Counted from the stretch's first letter, positions 1-11,109 are shown. The stretch is 55,157 nucleotides of DNA from Falciphora oryzae (GCA_000733355.1 JNVV01000049.1:2156-57312); one strand, 5' to 3'. Notes: generated by a model not told the origin, from the sequence alone. Translations and numbers: made by a program.

Positions 1-162
1 TGACTTAACCGCAATTCCAGCACACCAGCTGGGACTTTTAGTTAAATCGGTTATCGCGCTAGTAATCGCCTCCTCCCCTTCTCGCAAATCTTTTATATCT
101 TCTGTGTCTGCTCGGGGTTCCACCGTTATACTCCTACCAGGAAACAGGAAACAGGAAACAGG
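1..162. other. Left flank, unassigned
   Basis: No gene is recognised here. The stretch ends in three perfect copies of the 7-mer AGGAAAC (139-159) plus a partial fourth, abutting a TGTCAC that looks like the start of a degraded LTR at 163. The short open frames are not supported by codon phase or homology. This may be the DNA into which element H inserted, or more of an older repeat; I cannot tell. Confidence 0.4.
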
Positions 163-323
163 TGTCACAGCCGGTAGGAGGTGGAAGAGGCCCACTAGTG
201 GGGCTCCTGCAGAGTTTTCTTTGCAGGCCTGCCCGCCCGGCCTCCGGCCTCTTACTTTTTCCTGTACACTATCCTACTTTACCACAGATATCGCAATTAA
301 ACCAATCCCCCTTACTGTTTACG
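163..323 (+). repeat. Degenerate 5' LTR of element H
   Basis: It starts TGTCACAGCC and contains a GGCCTCCGGCCTC block like that in the LTR of element D (TGTCACGGCC..., GGCCTCCGGCCTCC). It is followed a few bases later by a D-like primer binding site. The end is uncertain because the expected CA terminus is not visible; I place it at the ...TTTACGA before the primer site. No second copy lies in the window, so the boundaries rest on the resemblance to D. Confidence 0.42.
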
Positions 324-328
324 ATAAA

Positions 329-340
329 TGGTAGCAACTC
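329..340 (+). other. Primer binding site of element H
   Basis: TGGTAGCAACTC follows the LTR-like segment, and the same 12 bases follow the 5' LTR of element D at 11110. The leading TGG is what a tRNA 3' CCA end would pair with. H and D therefore look tRNA-primed, unlike elements A, B and G in this window. The tRNA is not identified. Confidence 0.5.
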
Positions 341-834
341 TTTGCCATTGCAAAATCACTAATTAATCCGCCCTTTAAACTTGTTTTCGGCTTGTTTAGA
401 GATTTACGCACCCCCAACGCGCCTTGTTTTCAGCTCGGCGCGCGCGTTTTTGCCTTGGCTTATTTCCGGCTCGCTAAAGCGCTAACTTTTCCCTGGCTTT
501 TTAGTTACGGAACAACCCCTTTGTAATCCCCTCGGGTTGAGATTAGAGTAAAGTCGCCCAAGGTCACTACGCCGTACCCGGCTCCCCGCGACCGACCCAG
601 TTGTGCGTCGTTTGTTTTCGGTTCGCGCGCGCAATTAAGCAGGTTTGCACCCTTACTTTTCTTTCACCTGCATTACACCTTCCCTCGATAAGCTACTTTC
701 GAAACCGAAACTAAAACTTTTTACTTCCTGCAAGCGGTAGAGCGGCGAAAGAGGATAAGTCAAAAGTCCATTAAAATCCTCCCAGTGGCAACCTTTACCC
801 GATAACCTTAAGCATTTCGCTTTGCGACGATAAG
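341..834 (+). other. Leader region of element H, no gene
   Basis: A 0.5-kb stretch between the primer site of H and the solo B LTR. It has GC-rich islands such as GCGCGCGCG mixed with RIP-type AT-rich runs. No coding frame is supported. It should be the 5' untranslated leader continuing at 8373, because the solo LTR between carries a clean ATAAG duplication (830-834 and 8368-8372). Confidence 0.45.
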
Positions 835-850
835 TGTAACAGGCCTCCGC

Positions 851-1145
851 TGTCACACGGAAAAACCCGTGGACCCAACTAGTCGGCATCACGAGTCGGC
901 CTCACGGAGGTTTGAAGACCCGCATAGGCGGTCAACGGCCCTGAGGCCAAGCGGTGAAGGTCGAAAGGCAGTGTGAATCATGTACTCGATACTTCGCACG
1001 GATCACAAAGGGTCTATATAAACCCTGCCATCTCCTACGTCCTTCACGAGAGATTCCTTCCTCCTCAAGCATCTCTTGAGCCCATAGAAAGATTATCTGC
1101 AATCTAGAGATTCTTTCTCCAAGCCGTCTTTGACCCCTTGTTACA
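851..1145 (+). repeat. 5' LTR of gypsy A1 with TATA box
   Basis: Begins TGTCACACGG and ends CTTGTTACA. TATATAAA at 1015-1022 is the likely core promoter. A transcript starting about 70 nt downstream, near 1086, would begin at the TAGAAAGATTAT segment, whose complement is found again just after the LTR (see the primer site). Other family-A LTRs are at 7555-7849, 12964-13255, 19694-19985, 41439-41723 and 52512-52806. Confidence 0.9.
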
Positions 1146-1158
1146 AATAATCTTTTTA
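1146..1158 (+). other. Self-complementary primer binding site of A1
   Basis: No TGG tRNA-type site follows this LTR. Instead ATAATCTTT (1147-1155) is the exact reverse complement of AAAGATTAT inside the LTR (1088-1096), about where the transcript should start. Allowing C/T and G/A changes, the match extends over about 14 of 18 bases. The same pairing is present in A2. This is the arrangement known for Tf1/sushi-group elements, where the folded 5' end of the mRNA primes minus-strand synthesis. Confidence 0.62.
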
Positions 1159-3914
1159 CGCTTTGCCCCCTGACGGAAGCCTTATTATCTTTCCTTCTAA
1201 GCTTTGAAGAGGCCCTGTTAGTCGGTACCCCCAAGCCCTAACTGTTGCCTTCTTTAGCGAATAAAACCCTGGGGCCACACCGCAGACATTTTGACTGTCA
1301 CCGGTGTTTTCGAACGGGTGAAAGCGAAAAGAATATACAAGAGGGTCGCTTCACCCTCTCAGTCGCCCTGGCGAAGTCACGGGATTCCAAAAGAGGCCGG
1401 AGGATCTCCTTTGTACCTTTGGGATTTTACTTTGCCCAGGAATACAGGGAACCGGACCCCTTTATCTCGTTTGCAACGACATCTCCTTTCCTACCAAGCG
1501 ATTTTGGTATGCCGGCTGTGGAATCCCTTTTTTTGCCTAGCGATTCCGGTATACCTGCCGATACCATGCCGGCCCAATTTGAAAAAGCGGCCGGAAAAGC
1601 CCCCGAAGGCCCCTCCCGGTCTGCACCGGAAGAACGTTAAGATACCCTTATGCTCGACGATCAAGGGGCACTTATCCTATATTCGGCACCCCCCTTCGAC
1701 ATGGCCCTCGAACAACAAGCCCTTATATCCGTGGGACGCCTTCAAGACCCCCCGGGCTGGATGACCGAAATCCAGCGGGAATTTATTAGTACGTACGAAG
1801 CAATTTCGGCCCTATCCCGAGGTGTGAGCTAGGAAATCCTCGCCGATCGGGAACAAATCCGCGAAATTAGGACCCATTACGACCGCATCACCTACGCGTA
1901 CTATACCGTCGTTTCTTTATATAAGGAAGGCTTAATCGCTTCCGCCGATTAACAAAAGGCATTCCGGTAACGGATTATCGGAGAAAGCCAAGCATTTGCA
2001 CAATAAGTTTGGGCCACGGTCGCCACTTTGGCCGAAGAGCAACAAATCCGTTCGGAGGCCTTAATTCAGCTCCGGGACGTTACTTGGGCCTAACAAAACC
2101 ATTTGCAGGACCTACAAGCACGACTTTCCACCTTCGAGGAGGGAGTTACTAACTGGGCCGTTAATAAGGATGCTTAAATCCAGGATTTCCTAATTAAGGA
2201 GCACGTATCGCCCGAAGCCTTTACTAATGCCGAACGGCGCATATTGGCTTAAACGCATCAGTTCGTTAGGGACGCCGTACGGGAAAGCCGGCGACTTGCG
2301 GCATAAGGAAGGCGGCCTAGATCAGCTACGGTACTTTCGGCCCTTTAAAGGTCGTCCTTTCCACCGGGCTTACGTCAAAGCACTTTAGAAAGGGAAGAAC
2401 CCGTCCCTTTTACGGAGAAACCGCTACCCCAATCGGCGTTTAAAACGTCGGCATTATTACGCTAAGGTCTTTAAAACCCCCTATTATCCGATAACCTTTA
2501 ACGGCAACAAGTTCGGGCTACTGCCTCCGCTGCCTAACAATAGTACAGGGCCGCAACGGCAGGTCCTAAGCACTCCGGAAGCTTCGGAGAACTTTTTTAG
2601 GGGCCTCCTTAGGGGCCACCTAACGAACCTCCCGAGCATATTGCTATTTCTTCAGAACCTTTAGAACCTTCGAACACCTCCTTGGAAAACGATGCCCCCG
2701 AAAATAACGGACGGGCCTCTAAAGACCCCGATTTGCGGGATTTTATTAAAGCCATCCAATAGGGAACTGCTTGCCCGCGTAGTCCGATCCTTACGGCTGT
2801 TATTAACCCAGTCCAGCTTAATAAGCCACCCAGTTACGACGGCAAGGACCTGGCTAAATTTAGGCTATGGTGGCTTTGCGTTACCTCTTATATGGAAACT
2901 TACGTCGAAAGCTTTCCTAACGATACAGTTAAAATTAATTGGGTCGGGTCCTTACTTACGGAAAACGCATAAGTTTGGCACCATCAACGCCTTCGGTCCT
3001 TTCGAAGCGCGTAGCTCGAAGACAATTGGCGGGCCTATTTGGCGGCTTTACAAGAACGCTTCCGGGACGCCACCGAACACCACCGCAACGCTAAAAAAAT
3101 GCGGGAGTTTAAATATAAAGGAAATACCGTTTAGTACCTTACTAAGCTCCTTGACCTTAACGAAGCGGTCCAATGGTCCGGCGTTATGTTTAGAAAGCAT
3201 ATTTCCCGCACCCTTCCAAAGGAAATTACCAAATTGGTATATTCCCGTCGCGGAAGAATCCCTAATACGGACGAAAAATTCCTTGCTGCAATCTAGGAGG
3301 CCGGCAAAATCCACGAGGTTATGCTTCAAAACCTTGGGCTAACCCCGAAGGATAAGGGAAAAAACGAGCCCGTTTCGACTTCGGAGCGCTCGAACGCGGG
3401 CCGTCGCCAAAGCAAGGGCTCTAAGGACAAAAGCCAAAATCCATCCTCAAGCTCCCGTTCTGGAAAGAAGGCCAACGATAAGGCCGACAAAAAGAGTAAC
3501 GTTTGGACTACGACCAAACTGGCACTCGAAGGGGTCGAACAACGCGATATCGACGCACGAAAGTTGGCTAAGGCCGACTGCTAGCGCTGCGGAAAAGAAG
3601 GGCACCATACGTTGGAATGCTACGCCAAAAAGGACACTAACGGCAAAGAACTTCCTTCTGCACCTGCAAAAACGGCCGGAGCCAAATCTATCTCTAAACG
3701 CCCTGCAACGGACGAATAGGAGGAACAGCCACAGGCTAAAAAGGCCAAAATCGCCGGCCTCGTTTCGAAAGCCCTGGAAGGAAACGCCCTTACCAAATCC
3801 CGAATCTTCGAGCTGTTAGATTCGGAATCGGACGATGACTGTTGACAACCATCGACCATCGCTGCTGCCCGAAGGCCCTTAACGGATAAGGAGCTCGCAA
3901 GGCCGATCTTCCGT
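1146..3914 (+). pseudogene. gag part of the A1 Gag-Pol polyprotein (broken)
   Basis: The frame (codon phase divisible by three) opens directly after the LTR; no clear ATG is left, so the start is unknown. Residues before about 2690 form an unusually long N-terminal part (about 500 codons), partly helix-like and rich in E, R and Q, with a CHRC motif near 1290. The capsid-like part follows (2691-3500), then a basic S/K-rich stretch and a CCHC zinc knuckle (3579-3620, C-x2-C-x4-H-x4-C with the second position now TAG). There are many in-frame stops. An open frame at 2692-3342 is in another phase and is not the product. Gag would form the cytoplasmic particle that packages the RNA. Confidence 0.8.
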
Positions 3915-5840
3915 ATGTATATACGGGCAAAGGGATCGAAGGAGATACCTGTTCGGGTCCTTTTGGACGGAGGTAGCGATACGAAGGTTATTTCGGACAA
4001 AATAGCCAAGCAGCTTCCAGGGCATTTGGTCGACAGAGCTATTCCCCGCATTATGACTACCTTTTCAGGGGCGGTCGAACCAAGAGCCGGAAAGCAACTA
4101 GTGGTCGACGTTACCCTCCGGCACAAAACGCACTATTTTACGGAAACGTTCGAAGTTAGTCCTACGGATCCAGATTGCGACGTTATCCTACCCTTCGCAT
4201 GGCAAAGGCAACACCCACCGTTGGGCTTATTGGATCGCGACCTTCGGGATATCCGCATGGATTCGGACAAGTGCCGGAAGTGCAACAAGCCCCGGGCCCG
4301 GAAGCCATAGGACTTACGGCCCCTAAAAGGCTTACGCTTTCGGGAGGATATGAAAACGGTCGAACCCGCAGTTATTGCAGCTATTAAGTACGGGCATGGT
4401 ATTCCTTCCCTTGAGGAAGTGGCTAAAGCAGATTCGGACGGCCTCGAATCGGTACCAGAAGAGTTTAGGGAGTTTTTTCCTATTATGACGGAAGCGGCCG
4501 CTACCCGTTTTCCTAATCATTAGCCCTGGGACCACGAAATTTACTTAAAGGAAGGAGCCCAATTAACCCATGGCCCTTTATACTAAATGAGCTAAAGGGA
4601 GCTGGACGTTTTAAAACTTTGGTTGGAAAAGCATATGCGAACCGGCAAGGTTAGGCTATGCAAAACTGCTAACAGTTCGCCCCTTATGTTCGTATAAAAG
4701 AAAGACCCCTTTGATCCTTTAAGGGTGGTGGTTGACTATAGAGACGTTAACGCTAAAACGATCCCGATTTGGTGCCTTATCCCGTTTATTACGGAGCTTT
4801 AGGATCGATTTCGGAATGCCAAATGGAAAACGAAGATCGATTTTAAAACCGGGTTTAACCTGATTCGGATGAAAAAGGGGCACGAATGGCTTACGGCTTT
4901 CCGTTGCAAATACGGCGTCTTCGAGTTTACGGTTATGCCTATGGGCCTTATTAACGCCCCCGCCACTTTCCAAAGCATAATGAACCATATTTTTATGGAT
5001 TTTATTGATGCTGGGCTCCTTGTGTATTTGGATGACCTCTTAATATACGCAGAGACCAAGGAACAACACGATAATTTGGTAAAGGAGGTGCTTCGCCGCC
5101 TTACCAAATATAACCTAGCCGTGGCCCCTCGCAAATGCGTTTAGGGGGTACACGAAGTCGAGTTCTTTGGTTACATAATAGGACCCAATGGCATCGCAAT
5201 GTCTAAGGATAAAGTGGACGCCATCGTGTGATGGGAAGCTTTTAAGTGCCTTAAGGATTCCCAATCCTTTATTGGCTTCGCCAACTTTTATAGGAGGTTT
5301 ATTAAAGGGTTTTCCGGAATCGTTAAGCCTATAACGACGGCCAACGCCCTGCTAAAAAACTAATGGCGATGGACCCCCGAAATGGACCAGGCTTTCGAAG
5401 CTTTTAAAGTCGCTTTCGTTTCGCTTCCGATATTCCGGCATTTCGATCCGTTTTTCCCAGCGCAAGTTGAGGTAGATGCTTTAGATTTTGCTTTTGGAGG
5501 GGTGTTATCCCAAAGGGACCCCGAAACCAACAAACTGCACCCCGTTGCCTTCTATTCACGTAAAATGTTACCCGCCGAAATAAATTACGAAATTTACGAT
5601 AAGGAGCTTTTAGCGGTCGTTAATTGTTTCGCTAGGTGGAGGCATTATTTCGAAAGGGCAAAGCACCGGATAGAGGTTTATACGGATCACCGGAACTTCG
5701 AATATTTCCTAACGGCCAAAATCCTTAATTAAAGGCAGGCTAAATGGGCACAACAGCTGGCTAGTTACTGGTTTATAATTAATTACCGGCTAGGAAAGCA
5801 AAATGAAAAGGCCGATATGCTATCGAGATTACCCCAGCAC
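3915..5840 (+). pseudogene. protease, reverse transcriptase and RNase H of A1 (broken)
   Basis: Continues in the gag phase. Protease: V-L-L-D-G-G-S at about 3957-3977, with D-G-G where retropepsins usually have D-S/T-G. RT: VVDYRDV near 4730 and the catalytic YLDD intact at 5025-5036, followed by the thumb and connection ([11 protein letters not shown] near 5270). RNase H: acidic residues in EVDALDFAFG, YEIYDKELLAV and VYTDHRNF (5460-5720). Stops are scattered, for example at 5142 and 5361. The enzymes would copy the element RNA inside the particle. The catalytic RT residues survive, so the stops alone explain inactivation. Confidence 0.87.
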
Positions 5841-7539
5841 AAGCTTGAGAAAGGGGGGAGTGAGGAGCAGCCGATTACGACGATCCTGCAAGAAAAACAC
5901 TTCCCAGCAAGAATTTTGGCCCTGGAAGGATAAGGAAATAACCCTATGGAAGAAGTTTTGCCGCAAGGAGCACCTTTTTTCCTTTTATCCCCAAGCCGGC
6001 TTTGCAGTATTCCAGTTTTAAAATGGGTTACGGAATTTACTAACAAAGTTAAACAAACTGGTATATTGGATTCCGAATACCAGGGCCGCCTTTAGAAGCC
6101 CGAAAAGGGTGAAGAAGTTGAGGATAGCTTCTTTTATTATAAGGAAAGATTGTGGGTGCTAACGGAAGCCCTGCAAAAGGAAGTCCTCGAGTCCGAATAT
6201 GACACAAAAGTCGCTGGATATATAAGTATAGATAAAACCCTCGAGTTAATTACTCGGCACTTTTAGTAGCCCAACATCGAGGCAAAAGTCCGGGAATACG
6301 TAAGGGGATGCCTGGAGTGCCAACGTAATAAAGCCCTAAGGCATGCCCTTTTTAAACCCTTATAACTTATGGAGCTGCATTACTAGCCCTGGAAAACGGT
6401 GGCTATGGATTTCATTACGGACTTCCTTTTAAGCGATGGGTGCGATTCAATTTGGGTAATGGTAAACCCTTTTACTAAAATAGCGCATTTCGTCCCCTTT
6501 AAAATCGAAGGTAAGAAGTCGGATAACTTTATTCGCATTTTCGCTAAAAAATACTAGCGATTGCACGGTGTGCTTTTGGATATTATCTTTGATAGAGATT
6601 TCAGATTTACGAGCCATTTGTGGAAAGATTTCCTCCGTTTGGTAAGTATTAAGCTAAAAATAAGCACTGCTTTCCATCTCCAAACGGATGGACAAACCGA
6701 AAAGCTTAACTAAAGCTTGGAAGCTTATTTTAAGTTTTTTATAAATTACGAAATAACTAACTGGGTTAAGCTGTTACTTACAGCGGAATTTGCCTATAAT
6801 AATATATTTTCGGCAAATACCTCCATTACTCCCTTTTTCGCCAATTACGGGTACCACCTAGCTTTTAATAATCCCCTTTTCCTAAAACGAGTACGCAATC
6901 CAGCAAGCTAATTTTACTGGCATTGGATAACCCAGGTGTACGAAAAAGCCAAACAACACCTTAAAAAAGCCCGGGAACGAATGAAGCATTGGACCGATAA
7001 AAGGAAAAGCCCCTCGCCGGTCCTTACCGAAAAACAGTTCGTTATGTTAAACGCCCGGCATATAAAGACCCGTCGCCCCGCTAAGAAATTTGATGCCAAA
7101 ATGCTCGGGCTTTTCCGGATCTTTAAGGTTATTTCTCTTACGGCGGTACGATTGGCCCTGCCTAAAACCTGGAAAATCCATAACGCTTTCCACGTATCCC
7201 TTATCGAACCCTACCGTTTTGGCATTTAAGTACGACCTAACCCTAATTAGGTATTACGGGAGGCCTTTTCGGTTATAAGAGATTTCGTTATAGAGAAAGT
7301 TATAGATTTTATGGATATAAGCGGGAAAGTTCGTTACTTTATCCAGTGGGAAGATTACCTACGCAAAAAGGATTGGACGTAAGAACTTTGGAAGCATTTT
7401 AATACCGACGGATTTAAACAGCACGTTATTGCTTTTTATCGGCTTAACCCCAACAAGCTTAGGGACCCCCGCGTACTACAAGACATAGGCACGGCCGCAT
7501 CCTTTAAGCGGGCTTCGGAAGGTTTTGAAACGCGCCCTA
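5841..7539 (+). pseudogene. integrase and chromodomain of A1 (broken)
   Basis: The zinc-binding region keeps CLECQ near 6315, but an expected His is now Tyr in VAGYISIDKT. The catalytic triad is readable: D at 6408-6410 (AMDFITD), D at 6591-6593 (FDRDFRF), E at 6699-6701 (DGQTEKL), with 35 residues between the last two. A GPY/F-like module (7090-7230, HVSLIEPYR) is followed by a chromodomain-like segment (7284-7400, VRYFIQWEDY). Chromodomains of this class steer integration toward modified histone H3 in other fungi; that role here is inferred. Confidence 0.83.
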
Positions 7540-7554
7540 GGAAGAGGAGGATAG
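7540..7554 (+). other. Polypurine tract of A1
   Basis: GGAAGAGGAGGATAG lies directly against the 3' LTR, the usual place for the plus-strand primer. A2 has the corresponding tract on the other strand just after 13255. Confidence 0.75.
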
Positions 7555-7849
7555 TGTTATACGGAAGAACCCGTGGACTTAACTAGTCGGCATCACGAGT
7601 CGGCTTTACGGAGGGTCGAAGACCCGCATAAGCGGTCAACGGCCTTAAGGCTAAGCGGTGAAGGTCGGAAGGCAGTGTGAATTATGTACTCGACACTTCG
7701 CACGGATCACCAAGGGTTTATATAAACCCTGCCATCTCCTATGTCCTTCACGAGAGATTCCTTCCTCCTCAAGCATCTCTTAAGCCCATAGAAAGATTAT
7801 CTGCAATTTAGAGATTCTTTCTCTAAGCCGTCTTTGACCCCTTGTTACA
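7555..7849 (+). repeat. 3' LTR of gypsy A1
   Basis: Same length (295 bp) as the 5' LTR. By eye it differs almost only by C/T and G/A transitions, which points to RIP after insertion. It ends ...CTTGTTACA, followed by TCCGC, the target duplication. Confidence 0.92.
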
Positions 7850-8372
7850 TCCGCCCTACTATAGCCAGCTACAGTAGTGTCAGGCTTGGAAAAGGGGGGT
7901 TCTCGCAGGGAGGTCTTAGAGGTTTAGCAGCTCAACAGTCGTATTCGTGCAGGGCTCAACAAGTTTATGGTGTAGGTAGAAACAGAAAACGATAGCTTGC
8001 CCTCCGGACCTCCTTCACAGGGGGTCTCTCGGGCCCTCCTTATGCTCTGACCCTCCGGCCGTCCTTCGGTTGTCGTCGGCGCTGCCTCCTCCTTCGTGGC
8101 GTCCGTCGGGGTCTGCCTTTCGGTTGTTATCGGCACGCTGCCTCCTCCGCGGCGTCCGTCGGAGCCGGATGTGTTTCGTCCCTTTTAAGGTTCCGGGCCG
8201 GGCTGATTTGCGGGGGCTGATCGGCGCGCGTGTCGCAAAGTTAAATTCTCCTGATCCGCACATCCGTTAGGGCTTGCGCCCCTCCGGCTACCACCCGGAG
8301 GCCTCCCTTGTGGTCACCGGTGGCGTCCCCTGCGGCTGCTGGCCATGGTTCTGTGTGGGGTGTTACAATAAG

Positions 8373-10325
8373 CCTTTTGAAAATTTGTAAGCCCTGGCCT
8401 GCCGACGGATTACCTTTACCACTTGCGAGTAAATATTGGGACCCCTAAAGCAGTAAAAATATAAGCGAAAAGGTACGAAGCAATAGCGAACGAGGTTAAC
8501 CCGCCTTCGAAAGGTAAAAATCCGGATACGGGCTAACTACCGCCCTTTTCCAATCAATTGGCGCTTCTACCGATATCGGAAACGTTGCGTTTACGCATTC
8601 GCTTGCTCCCTATACAAAATATTTAAGCCTACGTTTTAAACGATAACGATAAGGAGGGAGGAGCGGATATTGAGGATAGGGCTTTTAATAATAGCGTTAT
8701 CGCCCCCTGAAATCAACGTTAGGAAAAAAGTTACACCGTAGGACTTAACGAAAACAACGACCCGAAATTACGCCATTTCGGCAAAAGCAAAGCTTTAGCC
8801 AAATGGTTGGAACGTCGCTAAAACCGTATATACGACGATTTGTTACGATAAATAACGGGCATGCAAAACCGTTTTAAAATAACTATTACTAAAGCTATCA
8901 GAAAATTTGGCTTTATTATGCAAAGCAATTTCGATAGCATCGATAAAAATTTCGGCATTTTTTTAATAACTAAAAGCAGTTTGCCTTTCGCATTAATAAC
9001 GCTTATAAAAATACGTCGGATTTACAAACCCAAATGGAAGCGCATTTAAACGCGGGAAAATTTAGCCAACGCGTTTCCTTTAAGCTTAATACGGACGAAA
9101 GTCGCTGCAAAATAGGTGCTCGAACGTCCCTTAGTTTAATAACATTTCGGCGTTTTAACGCCCGTTATAACAAATTTAACTTTGGTATCGGCAGCAGCAA
9201 AAATCGCCTATTGGAGGTCGCGGACGATAATTCGACCGACGACTCCGAAGCAATAGCGCGGCGCTGTTACAAACTCGCTAGATAAAAAGCGTTTAGGGTC
9301 GCATATACGCGACCCAATACCCGATATCGCAAAATAAATAGCGAGCAAATCTGAAAATTCGACCAGGGCATTCGGACGGCGGCGCCGGCACCGGTCTTCC
9401 ACAATCTTTAGCAATAATAGCAGCAGCAAACTTAGCGGCCCCCTCCTGTTATACCCTTTAACACCGGTGTTATTACGCCGGCATAAAAAGCAACGAACCG
9501 CTATTTCGAAATAGCCTACAGATAGCCTCGCTCTAGGTTAGCGCAAGCCGCCACTTTAGCGCCTGCCGCGTTCCCCAGCCTGGGGCGCAATTACTAACAG
9601 GAAGCTGGACCGGCAGCTTAACGCCCGCTTTTTCGATATAAGCAATAATAGGGCAATATAAATTACTTTAACCAACTTTTATTAACCTAACAATGGCTAA
9701 CCCAAAACTTATGCATTCCCGACCTCGCAGCCTATTAGTAGCGAGGATTTAATAACTTCCAGCCGCCCGGATAGCTTATGGCGGGTTTTAAAAACGGGCC
9801 TCGTTTTAAACGAAAAGATGTCGGCATTTTCAAGCCCGACTATAATAACCCTAAAGATTTAAGCACTGTTATTAACGGTAAAAACATCATTTTTACGAAT
9901 AGCTTCTCCTTTAAAATACGACTAATAAGCTTTTTAATAAACCCCGTGCATGCTGCTTTTAATAAAAGCCAACTTAAAGATATGTTCTTTACGTTGCTGG
10001 GAGGTAAAGCCTTTATTTAGTGGAATAGTTAAATTCCCCCTTACGTTTAACTGGATTTTTACGGTTAAAGTTTTTTCGGCATAATCACCACTATCAAACA
10101 ACGCTTCCTTCCTAACCGTATAAAAGCTATTAAAAAGTTTTCCGAAAGCATTGTTACTATTAAAAACGTCGCAGCCAACCCCGACGCCTTTACGAACTAT
10201 GTTACTAGCAAATTTAAACACGCTCGCACTATAGGTTTTTGCACTAAAAGTGGTTAAAATTGGTTTGCGGTTATAGCCCAAATGTGGTCCTCATTTAACA
10301 ACGACGTTAAGGTTTATTTACGTTA
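8373..10325 (+). pseudogene. gag of element H (strongly degraded)
   Basis: The best-preserved part is 9778-10323: it reads like the capsid part of element D's Gag at 21120-21660, sharing an F-x-N-x2-F-F/S segment, an L-L-x-G-x-A-x-I-W core with the following W now TAG, and a basic tail. The 5' part (8373-9290) is only loosely protein-like and changes phase at least once. Codon use is dominated by A/T-ending codons from RIP. The frame runs into pogo #1 at 10325 and resumes at 42475. Confidence 0.52.
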
Positions 10326-10537
10326 ACGTGGTTCATCACCGAGTCGCCCATATCACCAAGTCGCCCACCCACACCCGACTTCCAATTAATTAACGCGCAC
10401 GCCAACCCAACAACGCCAGGAATCCATTCAAACTACTCAGAACTGTATACATCGGACATTTTTGCTTTTTCCTAGCAAATGCGCGCATTGTGTCCGGTTT
10501 TGCCGCACGTGCCATATCGCCGACGAATCGCCGTCGC

Positions 10538-10771
10538 TGTTGATCCACGTGATCTAGCGCGTGCATCCAGGAAGGGCCCACGGCTCGTGGAGCAGCAGAC
10601 CTACGGGCCGTGCGCTCCCACGAGCTTACAAAAGGGGATCTTGCGATCCCCTTCCTATAACTAGATTCCTTCCTCTTCATGCATTAATATAAACACCTTT
10701 CCAGATCTATAGATCTTTGTTCTTTCCTTTGGGAGATCTCCGAGCCTATAGGAGTAACACTCCTACTAACA
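10538..10771 (+). repeat. 5' LTR of copia F
   Basis: TGTTGATCCACGTG...CCTACTAACA, 234 bp. A TTAATATAAAC box at 10684-10694 is the likely promoter. The differences I see from the 3' LTR are transitions (for example TGTTGATCC against TGTTAATCC). It cuts pogo #1 near its 3' end. Confidence 0.9.
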
Positions 10772-10905
10772 CTGATTAGTGTTGCTTAAAAAGGCAACAC
10801 AGATGAGCAAGGTAGAGGATTTAACCGTTGATACCTTCTTTTAAAGCGATTGGGTTAATTGGAAGAGTTTAGGAGCAGAGGAATCGGATTCCACTGCTTG
10901 GTAGC
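10772..10905 (+). other. Copia F leader, first part, with hairpins
   Basis: Directly after the LTR lie two inverted repeats: AACACT-GATT-AGTGTT (10768-10783, crossing the LTR end) and GTGTTGCTT-AAAA-AGGCAACAC (10779-10800). They overlap, so they are alternatives. No TGG primer site is obvious. The leader continues at 26552 after the D insertion. No gene is present. Confidence 0.5.
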
Positions 10906-11107
10906 TGTCACGGCCAGTAGGGCCTTGACTGTAGATAGAGGAGTTGGGACTGGAGACCCTTATCGTCAAATAAGGGCGGAAGCTCCACAAGGTGGATCCC
11001 GCACAGAGATATCCCAAATCTTTGCAGGGCCAGGCCTCCGGCCTCCAACCTACTCCGAATATCATCTTCCTGCTACTCCAATATCTCTGCCCTCGACTGC
11101 TTTGACA
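10906..11107 (+). repeat. 5' LTR of gypsy D
   Basis: TGTCACGGCC...GCTTTGACA, 202 bp. It differs from the copy at 26345-26546 by roughly nine changes, all but one transitions. Related in layout to the H LTR. Confidence 0.9.
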
Positions 11108-11109
11108 AT

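Larger units (their letters stand above)
851..7849 (+). mobile_element. Gypsy A1: complete Ty3/gypsy chromodomain retrotransposon, inactive
   Basis: A 6,999-bp element bounded by two 295-bp LTRs (851-1145, 7555-7849) and a TCCGC duplication (846-850 and 7850-7854). Domain order in one codon phase is Gag, protease, RT, RNase H, integrase, chromodomain: Ty3/gypsy order with the chromovirus tail. I see no frameshift in the parts I followed, only in-frame TAG/TAA stops, mostly at former Q or W codons. A polypurine tract (7540-7554) precedes the 3' LTR. A second full copy, A2, lies reversed at 12964-19985. Confidence 0.93.
835..8367 (-). mobile_element. Solo LTR of gypsy family B, split by gypsy A1
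   Basis: The left 16 bases (835-850, TGTAACAGGCC...) and the right part (7855-8367, ending GTGTTACA) together match the 531-bp LTRs at 45028-45558 and 51138-51668. The flanking five bases are ATAAG on both sides. It is thus an LTR left after LTR-LTR recombination of a family-B element, later hit by A1. Orientation follows the complete B element, whose coding strand is minus. It carries the same two-copy 54-bp repeat in U3 as the other B LTRs, with scattered C/T and G/A changes. Confidence 0.88.

Noticed and set aside
2692..3342. 216-codon open frame in the gag area of A1
   Set aside because: It is in a different phase from the knuckle, protease and RT; the true gag phase reads through it with RIP stops. 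A2 does not support it.
8368..10325. Separate unknown element (for example a Crypton) between the solo B LTR and pogo #1
   Set aside because: The 9778-10323 part resembles the D capsid, and the phase continues after pogo #1 at 42475, so it fits element H better.
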